Positions 7,365 through 13,012 of a stretch of 13,012 nucleotides of DNA are shown piece by piece (positions within the stretch are counted from its first letter, which is position 1; every line of letters starts with the position of its first letter). The notes beneath the pieces were generated by a model that had not been told where the DNA came from, searched no databases, and saw only the letters and a list, made by a program, of their open reading frames with translations. This DNA comes from JACTUC01 sp964477685 (GTDB lineage Archaea; Thermoproteota; Methanomethylicia; Methanomethylicales; Methanomethylicaceae), in NCBI GenBank assembly GCA_964477685.1, contig CAYZHK010000043.1, positions 1-13,012 of the forward strand. Direction: 5' to 3'. The position numbers and the translations under genes were made by a program.

Positions 7365-8387
7365 GCCCAAGAGCGCATTGACGCAAGGGGTTGGCTCATC
7401 GGTATGGCAAAGGGCTTCCACCCGGCGACGCTCCACTTCAGCTCGGCAAACTGGACCATCAGTGACATCCTGCCCATCACCACATCGGGCAATACCATAG
7501 GCTACAGCTTCGCCATAGGCCTCACCGGTGCCCTGAGGCAGTTCGAATTCGCAGAGGGAACATCAGCCTAGCCATCAGGCTCCACAACACAACGGTTGTG
7601 GAGAACTATGAGCACACCGGCAGCACGATATCCTACAGCGTCGCCGAGGGGGAGATGAAGAAGGACCTGGTCATCAACAACTGGACCTGGAACTTCGAGC
7701 CCCAGATGCTGCAGCTGCTTGGCCCCCAGAACATCGCGATTTCCCCGGCACTGGCCCTCTGGGTTGACGTCTCATGCTTCAACGCCTCGGGCCAAAGGGT
7801 CGAGAAGTTCTTCAGCGACATGGATGAGCTGGAAGACGACTCCGCGGTCTCCAATGCCTCCTTCGGCTCTGACGGGCCCCACCAGGTCATCCAGGCGAAG
7901 GATCCGGGGGACGACGCCAAGCCGATCAAATTCAAGCCAGCAATCAAGAGCATGAAAATTGCAGGGAAGAGCATCGGGATGGCATCGGCGGCGGAAATAA
8001 CGTTCCACAGTGGAATCCTGGGAGGATTCTTCGAGTTAGTTCCCTATGCCATCCGGACCAACATCAGCTCGGACCTCTCAGAGGTTGCCCCCGTCTCCGC
8101 CGCATACTTCGCAGGGGGCAACCACCTCAGGATCTACATCCAGTATCCCTACTTCAATGGGACCCTTGTCCACGACCCGAGCATAGGCGTTTGCAGTGCG
8201 GCAGTCGAGAACCCTGCCTACATGGTTGAGGTGGGGAAGACCGGCGCTCAGGAGATCCAGGCCCTCCCTCCGCTGGAGGTGTATCCCACCATCGCGGCGT
8301 CCGGGGCGGCCGCCCTCCTGGCCATGGCCGGGGTCAGTCCTGTTCGTCGCCCTTGCCAAGAGGCACCCCACCTTTGCAGGAAGGTAG
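7362..8387 (+). pseudogene. Frameshifted surface-glycoprotein-like gene with C-terminal membrane anchor
   Basis: One protein is readable only by changing frame twice. It runs from GTG 7362 (or ATG 7404) in one frame to about 7556, in the -1 frame to about 8330, then back in the first frame to TAG 8385-8387. Each switch falls on a G run: GGG at 7556-7558, where GGGG would restore the frame, and GGGG at 8330-8333, where GGG would. The rebuilt product has about 340 residues and eight N-x-S/T sequons: NWT, NIS, NTT, NWT, NAS, NAS, NIS and NGT. Two of these lie in the stretch just after the first switch. A hydrophobic segment (from about TIAASGAAALLAMAG into SVLFVAL) precedes a basic AKRHPTFAGR tail, typical of a cell-surface protein anchored at its C-terminus. 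No signal peptide is present, and only 61 bases separate it from the divergent gene. It is therefore either N-terminally truncated and decayed or affected by sequencing errors. The family is not recognised. It converges on the ATPase gene with 22 bases between. Confidence 0.7.
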
Positions 8388-8409
8388 AACCCCCGCAGGC
8401 GGATGAGTC

Positions 8410-10932
8410 CTACAGCGCATTCTTCGGAAGACTTCTCTTTTCGCGGAAGTACTCCGCCCACTTCCTCACTTCCACAATGGCAAAGGCAGCAGCGGAGGTC
8501 AGGAGGACATATGCCCAGCCTTCGGCGGTCAGGGGCATCGTGCTGAACCAGCCGGGGACGGCGTAGACCGCCAGCAGCTGCAGGGTTAAGCCCAGTGTGG
8601 CGGCCAGGTAGATGTACCTGTTGATGTTGAAGCTCCTCGAGATGCCCTTCAGGAATGGCTCCTTCTCCTTTTGGGCCTGTATGCCGTTGAACCACTGAGG
8701 CACCACCACGGATGTAAATGTAATGGCCACGGCCATGGGATAGGGATAGATGGCAAGGAGATGCCTGTAGAGGAAGAAGCTAATCCCCCCCATCAATATG
8801 CCAAAGATTAGGATCCGGTACATCTGCTTCAGGCCAAAGAACTGCTTCCCCGGTTTCACTGGGTGGTGTCCCATCACGTCCCCCTCCTTCTGTATGAATG
8901 GGAAGGTCTTGTCCTGGACGCCGTCGGTGACCAGGTTTATCCAGAGTATCTGGACAGGTAAAAGGGGGGCTGGAAGGCCAAAGAAAATAGACAGCGATAT
9001 CAGGAAAAGTTGGTGGAGGTTGGTGGAGAGAAGATAATAGATTACCTTCCGGATGTTGTCGGCGATGACCCTTCCGCGCTCAATGGCGTCCACTATCACC
9101 TTCAGGTTGTTGTCAAGGATCACCATCTTTGCGACGCCCTTCGCCGCCTCGGTGCCAGCCCCCATGGCAATGCCGAGATCGGCGGCCTTGAGGGCCGGCA
9201 CGTCGTTTACCCCGTCCCCGCTCACCGCCACGATCTCACCGTGATCCTGGAGGACCTTCACCACGCGGTATTTGTTCTCCGGCAGGAACCTGGCCAAAAC
9301 AGTTGTGCGGCTGAGAGCCCTGTAGAGGTCTTCATCGCTGAGCGCATCAAGTTCGTTGCCGGTCATCACCCTGTCACCCTCGCTGAAGATCCCCACGGAT
9401 CGGGCTACGGCCTTGGCTGTCAGCGGAAGATCTCCTGTAATCATCATCACCCTTATGCCGGCCTTCTTTGACACGGCCACGGCCTCGGCCACGCCTTCCT
9501 TGGGCGGATCCAGGAAGCCCACCAGGCCCACAAGCCTAATTCTCCAGCTGTCGGGGTTTTGCGAGTTCCACTCGCCCATTCCGAAGGCTAGGACCCTAAG
9601 ACCGTCCTTCGCCATTCCATCCTGTGCAGACTCAAGGGCGGGAAAAGACTCGGCATTGACCGCCATCCTCCTCAACTCTTCGTATGCCCCCTTGACGTGC
9701 AGACGCCTGTTCCCCTTCACATCGTTTGCCGACCCCATAAGGCGCCTCTTGGTGTCAAAGGGGTACGCCCAGAGACGGGGGTTCTCTGCCCTTATTCGGT
9801 CGTATCCATCCACCCATTTCCCCAGGGCCACATCGATTGGGTCCCCGGACTCCCCCTTGGCATCATTGCAGAGCGCGGCCGCGTAGGCAAGCCCTTCACT
9901 GTCCAGTGTGTAGACCTCTGCGACCTTCAGCCTGCCTTCCGTTATGGTTCCGGTCTTATCGGACGCAATGACGGTGGCACTCCCGAGGGTTTCGACCGAT
10001 GGGAGGTACCTCGTGAGGGTTTTCTTCCTGCTCAGTGCAGTTGCGCCGACGACCATGACTAGGGTCACAACGAGGGGGAGCCCTTCCGGTATGGCACTGA
10101 CCATCTGGGCAACGAGTAGGTAGGCGAGGTCTATCAGCCCCCTCCCCTGGTAGTATCCGATTGCAAAGATTGCTGAAAGCAGCACCAGCAGAAGGAGAAT
10201 AAATTTGCCTGCGAAGGCCTTGATTGCCTTGGTGAGGGGGCTCTCTGGGGAGGGTGCCTTTGCCTTCTCGGCAATGGATGCCAAGTAGGTTGCCCTGCCA
10301 GTCTTGACGACATAGCCCATGCCAATTCCCCGCACCACGGTCGTCCCGGAGAGGAGGAGGTTCTTCAGGTCGTATGCGCAGGTCTCCTTTGGCTGTAGGA
10401 CTGTGTGGTCCTTTACCACCGGTATCGATTCCCCAGTGATGGTGGCTTCGTCGACTGTCAGGCCGCTGCTCTCGAAGAGCCGGATGTCTGCCGTGACCAG
10501 ATCGCCCTCCGAAAGGACGACCGAATCGCCTGGGACTATCTCCGACGAGGGGATCGATGCGAGAGCGCCGTCCCTCTTGGCCCTTACCCTGCTCTCGGTC
10601 AGCTTCTTCAAGGCTTCTATTGAAGCCTCTGCCCTCACTTCTTGGTAGAACCCCAGCAGGCTGTTGAACATGATGAGGACAAGAATGATAAAGAAGTCGG
10701 TCCACTCGCCGATCAGGATTGTTATTGCCGAAGCAATGATCAGCACATAGATAAGCACGTTTTTGAACTGCCTCAGGAAGATTGTGGCCCTGGGTGTGCG
10801 TTCGTCCTCCAGCATATTCTTCCCGTACTTCTGTACACGCATCGAGGCTTCGGCTGCAGAAAGCCCTGCCTTGGTGGTCCCCAGCATCGCTTCTATTTCA
10901 GGAACGCTGAGGCACTGGGGTTCCGAGGACAT
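8410..10932 (-). CDS. P-type cation-transporting ATPase, Ca2+-pump-like (P2 type)
   Basis: This is an 840-residue membrane pump that moves a cation across the cell membrane with ATP. Motifs: N-terminal cation-ATPase region at 1-60; M1-M2 at about 57-95; actuator loop TGES at 166-169; M3-M4 at about 243-300 with PEGLP at 282-286 (E283). Next come the phosphorylation site DKTGTIT (D325; the usual Leu is Ile), KGA at 414-416, LDPPKEGV at 474-481, MITGD at 497-501 and hinge SGDGVND (D573, D577). M5-M10 run from about 625 to 825. Compared with the SERCA Ca2+ pump, site II residues are kept (E283, N666, D670), as are N638 and T669 of site I. The two site-I glutamates of M5 and M8 align with Q641 and Q746, so a single Ca2+- or Mn2+-like site is the best guess. 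M6 is followed by an unusual TDGVQDKTFPF block. The nucleotide domain is small. The regulator gene upstream may control it. Confidence 0.9.
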   Translation of the reverse strand: MSSEPQCLSVPEIEAMLGTTKAGLSAAEASMRVQKYGKNMLEDERTPRATIFLRQFKNVLIYVLIIASAITILIGEWTDFFIILVLIMFNSLLGFYQEVRAEASIEALKKLTESRVRAKRDGALASIPSSEIVPGDSVVLSEGDLVTADIRLFESSGLTVDEATITGESIPVVKDHTVLQPKETCAYDLKNLLLSGTTVVRGIGMGYVVKTGRATYLASIAEKAKAPSPESPLTKAIKAFAGKFILLLLVLLSAIFAIGYYQGRGLIDLAYLLVAQMVSAIPEGLPLVVTLVMVVGATALSRKKTLTRYLPSVETLGSATVIASDKTGTITEGRLKVAEVYTLDSEGLAYAAALCNDAKGESGDPIDVALGKWVDGYDRIRAENPRLWAYPFDTKRRLMGSANDVKGNRRLHVKGAYEELRRMAVNAESFPALESAQDGMAKDGLRVLAFGMGEWNSQNPDSWRIRLVGLVGFLDPPKEGVAEAVAVSKKAGIRVMMITGDLPLTAKAVARSVGIFSEGDRVMTGNELDALSDEDLYRALSRTTVLARFLPENKYRVVKVLQDHGEIVAVSGDGVNDVPALKAADLGIAMGAGTEAAKGVAKMVILDNNLKVIVDAIERGRVIADNIRKVIYYLLSTNLHQLFLISLSIFFGLPAPLLPVQILWINLVTDGVQDKTFPFIQKEGDVMGHHPVKPGKQFFGLKQMYRILIFGILMGGISFFLYRHLLAIYPYPMAVAITFTSVVVPQWFNGIQAQKEKEPFLKGISRSFNINRYIYLAATLGLTLQLLAVYAVPGWFSTMPLTAEGWAYVLLTSAAAFAIVEVRKWAEYFREKRSLPKNAL

Positions 10933-10957
10933 GTCATAGGTTAACGGGCTGTGTGAA

Positions 10958-10967
10958 TTATCATTTA
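10958..10967 (-). promoter_or_regulatory. Possible TATA box of the ATPase gene
   Basis: On the minus strand TAAATGATAA lies about 26-35 bases upstream of ATG 10932, the spacing expected for a leaderless or nearly leaderless archaeal transcript. The match is moderate. A second AT-rich element, TTTTATGAA (minus strand, about 11026-11034), sits right after the upstream gene's stop and could be an alternative promoter or part of a terminator. Confidence 0.35.
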
Positions 10968-11034
10968 CGGTTCAGAAGCCCATAGGAATGGAATTGCCCA
11001 CAACGCTCCATTTTTCGCTGGGAAATTCATAAAA

Positions 11035-11769
11035 TCAGAGCACGTAGGAGAGCAGATTGAAATAGAGGAGGACAACGCATATCACCACCGATATCTCCTG
11101 CCTGATCCCCTTGGCAAGGGAAACATACATGGAGAGGAGGACGATGCAGACCAGCTGACCCAGTGCCAGGGCAACCGTATTTATGTAGGGGTCGCTGACG
11201 CCCAGGATGGGCACAATCAGCGTCAGCAGGAGCGGTGCCCGGGAGAGCAGTATACCATTCAGCAGGGGAAGCTCGCCGCCGATCCGCCTGGTCAACAGAT
11301 AGGAGAGAACCTCCAGCACGGCGAAGAGTAGGGCGACGTTAAGGGGGACATACATCAGCAGGAGTGGCGTGTCGATGGAGACCGAATAGCCCAGAAGAAA
11401 TGGCCTGAAGAAGTAGATATAGCAGACATAGAACTCAATGGCGATGACGGCGAGCCCGAGCGGGAGGAAGAGGATCGGGCGCGATATCTGGTAGACGAAG
11501 AGGTTGTAGGGCATGAGCCGGCCCAGGGAGGACTTTGAGGAGACCTCCTCCTGGAAGCTCTTCCTGTAGATCCCAAGGCCCTTGTCGGTTATGGAGTATT
11601 CGCCGCGGGCAGTTTTGGCCACATAGCCCTTCATCAGCTCAAGGTGGTAATAGACCGTGGTCACGCCTATCTCAAGCTCGTCCGCTATCTCCTTTGGCGT
11701 GGCCACCTTTTTGGAGGAGAGGATCTCGAGGATCTTCCTCCTATGCGGATTCTTGAGCACCTCGTCCAT
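11035..11769 (-). CDS. Membrane-anchored ArsR-like winged-helix transcription regulator
   Basis: The 244-residue protein has a cytosolic DNA-binding domain at its N-terminus and a membrane domain at its C-terminus. Residues 6-70 form an ArsR-type winged helix: NPHRRKILEIL, then PKEIADELEI, the recognition helix GVTTVYYHLELM at 35-46, and a wing around RGEYSITDKG. After a linker (about 72-95) come five hydrophobic segments at about 97-121, 134-159, 168-190, 197-218 and 226-243. No metal-binding cysteine cluster is visible. Such one-component membrane regulators are common in archaea, but their signals are mostly unknown; the membrane half may sense an ion, lipid or stress (inference). A Yip1-like fold for the membrane part is possible but unproven. 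The gene lies 41 bases after the aminotransferase and 102 bases before the ATPase, so control of the pump or of itself is plausible. A hairpin covers its leader. Confidence 0.85.
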   Translation of the reverse strand: MDEVLKNPHRRKILEILSSKKVATPKEIADELEIGVTTVYYHLELMKGYVAKTARGEYSITDKGLGIYRKSFQEEVSSKSSLGRLMPYNLFVYQISRPILFLPLGLAVIAIEFYVCYIYFFRPFLLGYSVSIDTPLLLMYVPLNVALLFAVLEVLSYLLTRRIGGELPLLNGILLSRAPLLLTLIVPILGVSDPYINTVALALGQLVCIVLLSMYVSLAKGIRQEISVVICVVLLYFNLLSYVL

Positions 11770-11770
11770 C

Positions 11771-11795
11771 GGCTACCCTCGGTCCCCAGATAGCC
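11771..11795 (-). promoter_or_regulatory. Leader hairpin just upstream of the membrane regulator start
   Basis: On the minus strand GGCTATC and GGTAGCC can pair as a 7-bp stem with one wobble pair around an 11-base loop. The 3' arm ends one base before ATG 11769, and the purine-rich GGGGACCGAGGG that could act as ribosome site lies in the loop and the start of the 3' arm. It could restrict translation or be an operator-like inverted repeat. A stem this short may also be chance. Confidence 0.3.
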
Positions 11796-11810
11796 ATCGA
11801 ATCTCTTAGT

Positions 11811-12977
11811 TCAAATAAGCTTCTTTTCGCCAAGCGCCCGCCGGATTCGCTTGGTCGCCTCCATCAGCTTTTCCATGGAGTTGGCATAGGAAATCCTGAT
11901 GTTGTCTGAGAACCCCCCGAAGGACTCGCCCGGCGTCGTGCTGACCCCTCCATCAAGGAGGAGGGCCGAAAGCTCGCCCCCGGACATTCCCGTCTGCGTC
12001 ACGTCGGGGAAGATGTAGAATGCCCCTGCAGGCTTCGCAAACCTGAACGGACCCATCTCCTGGAGGGCGCTGCAGATGTATTCCCTCCTGCGCCTGAACT
12101 CCTCGACCATGGGCTGCACGGGTGTCTCTGGGTTGAGGGCCTCCAGAGCTGCCTTCTGGACAAATGAGGTAGGGGAGCTTGCCGAGTGCTGCTGCAGCTT
12201 GTTTATTGCCGAGGCCACTTCTCTGGGGGCGGCGGCGTAGCCGAGCCGCCAGCCGGTCATGGCGTAGGCCTTGGAGAAGCCATTGACGGTGATGACCCGG
12301 TCGGCCATCCCGTCCAGGGAGCCTATGCTCAGGTGAGATCCCTCGTAGATGAGCCTCTCGTAGATCTCGTCCGCAAGAACCATTATTCCCCTATCCGCAG
12401 CCAGGTCGGCGACGCCCCTTATCTCGTCAGGTGAAGAGACATGCCCGGACGGGTTGTTGGGCGAGTTGAGGATGATCATCCGGGTCCTGGGGCTGACCGC
12501 TTCCTTCAGCCCTTCGATGTCGATGGCGAAGCCGTCCTTGGAGGGGACAGTGATCGCCCTGCCGCCGGAGACGGTCACCATCTCCATGTAGGAGGGCCAG
12601 GCTGGAGTGGGCACCAGGACCTCGTCGCCTTCGTCCACGAGGGCCATTATGGAATAGAAGAGAGCCTGCTTCGACCCAGGCGTGACGATGACGTTGACCG
12701 GCAGGGCCTCGATGCGGTTCTCCGATCTGAGCTTCAAGGCGATGGCAGCCCTCAGCTCCGGGATTCCGGCGGTGGGCGTATAGTGGGTGAAGCCTGCTTC
12801 GAGGGCCCTCTCGGCGGCCTCAATGATGTTCTGCGGCGTCTTCATGTCCGGCTCGCCCACGTCCAGCTGGATGATGTCAACACCTCTTGCCTGGAGCTCC
12901 TTGACCCTGTCCAGCACCTTCAGGGTGCCCGACTCCTTCAGGTTAGTGATCCGCCGTGAGAATGCCATTTTTTTCAC
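11811..12977 (-). CDS. Pyridoxal-phosphate aminotransferase, aspartate aminotransferase family (class I/II)
   Basis: This cytosolic enzyme transfers amino groups between an amino acid (probably aspartate or a similar donor) and 2-oxoglutarate. From GTG 12977 it has 388 residues; ATG 12968 would remove three and is equally possible. Motifs: LDVGEPD at 38-44, PAWPSY at 125-130 (W127), NSPNNPSG at 171-178 (N175), DEIYERLIY at 203-211 (D203, Y206), the cofactor lysine in FSKAYAMTGWRLGY (K236, phosphate-binding R244), and R361 in NIRISYAN for the substrate carboxylate. All catalytic residues are present and the length is normal for the archaeal aspartate aminotransferase subgroup. The exact substrate cannot be fixed, since aspartate, alanine and aromatic or branched-chain enzymes of this subgroup look alike. 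It has its own promoter at the window end and is followed after 41 bases by the membrane regulator gene, possibly co-transcribed. Confidence 0.92.
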   Translation of the reverse strand: MKKMAFSRRITNLKESGTLKVLDRVKELQARGVDIIQLDVGEPDMKTPQNIIEAAERALEAGFTHYTPTAGIPELRAAIALKLRSENRIEALPVNVIVTPGSKQALFYSIMALVDEGDEVLVPTPAWPSYMEMVTVSGGRAITVPSKDGFAIDIEGLKEAVSPRTRMIILNSPNNPSGHVSSPDEIRGVADLAADRGIMVLADEIYERLIYEGSHLSIGSLDGMADRVITVNGFSKAYAMTGWRLGYAAAPREVASAINKLQQHSASSPTSFVQKAALEALNPETPVQPMVEEFRRRREYICSALQEMGPFRFAKPAGAFYIFPDVTQTGMSGGELSALLLDGGVSTTPGESFGGFSDNIRISYANSMEKLMEATKRIRRALGEKKLI

Positions 12978-13007
12978 GGGGAGATATTGAGGGCATTCCC
13001 AATAAAA
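12978..13007 (-). promoter_or_regulatory. Promoter of the aminotransferase gene with TATA box TTTTATTGG
   Basis: On the minus strand TTTTATTGG (13007 down to 12999) fits an archaeal TATA box. It places the transcript start near 12977-12980, that is at the GTG start (leaderless) or about 9 bases before ATG 12968. It is strikingly like the lpd promoter in both the TATA box and the TGC and TCAAT elements downstream. Confidence 0.6.
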
Positions 13008-13012
13008 TGTTA

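Noticed and set aside
7550..7565. Programmed -1 ribosomal frameshift in the glycoprotein-like gene.
   Set aside because: The site is not a classic slippery heptamer and I see no strong downstream structure. A second, opposite shift would also be needed, which fits homopolymer indels better.
8388..8566. Extension of the glycoprotein-like frame beyond 8387 into the ATPase gene, overlapping it antisense by about 157 bases.
   Set aside because: The residues after the G run at 8330 lose the membrane helix and read the complement of a well-conserved ATPase C-terminus. The other frame gives a natural anchor and stop at 8387.
1..13012. CRISPR repeats, tRNA or rRNA genes, insertion sequences or attachment sites.
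   Set aside because: No spaced direct repeats, cloverleaf or rRNA-like stretches, transposase motifs or terminal inverted repeats were seen, and intergenic gaps are too short to hold most of these.

Overview
This is archaeal chromosomal DNA. It is GC-rich (roughly 60% by eye) and makes heavy use of AGG arginine codons. The left end carries the archaeal recombination cluster nurA-herA-mre11-rad50. Promoters with TATA boxes about 25-30 bases upstream of start codons are also visible, sometimes implying leaderless or nearly leaderless transcripts. I cannot fix the phylum from sequence alone. The four-gene cluster is known mainly from thermophilic archaea, and nothing here is methanogen-specific. 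Layout: 1-5496 (+) holds the 3' part of nurA, then herA, mre11 and rad50, tightly packed and co-directional. Together they encode the archaeal DNA-end resection machine: the Mre11-Rad50 nuclease/ATPase plus the HerA hexameric translocase and its partner nuclease NurA. rad50 converges on a dihydrolipoamide dehydrogenase gene (minus strand) with only 6 bases between the stop codons. A small unrecognised minus-strand gene (6935-7300) follows. 7362-8387 (+) is the most unusual part. It is a surface-glycoprotein-like gene readable only by switching frame twice, each time at a G run, and the two shifts compensate. The reconstructed product of about 340 residues has eight N-glycosylation sequons and a C-terminal membrane anchor but no signal peptide, so I call it a degraded or mis-sequenced gene. 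8410-13012 (minus) holds, in transcription order, a class I/II aminotransferase, a membrane-anchored ArsR-like winged-helix regulator, and a P-type cation ATPase of the Ca2+-pump type in which both site-I carboxylates appear to be glutamine. The dehydrogenase and the aminotransferase have very similar promoters although they lie 6 kb apart, which suggests shared control. No CRISPR array, rRNA, tRNA, insertion sequence, integrase or obvious defence island is present, and no gene-free stretch exceeds about 100 bases. I found no wholly new system. The best leads are the broken glycoprotein gene, the unusual ATPase, the Mre11 motif III variant and the shared promoter.
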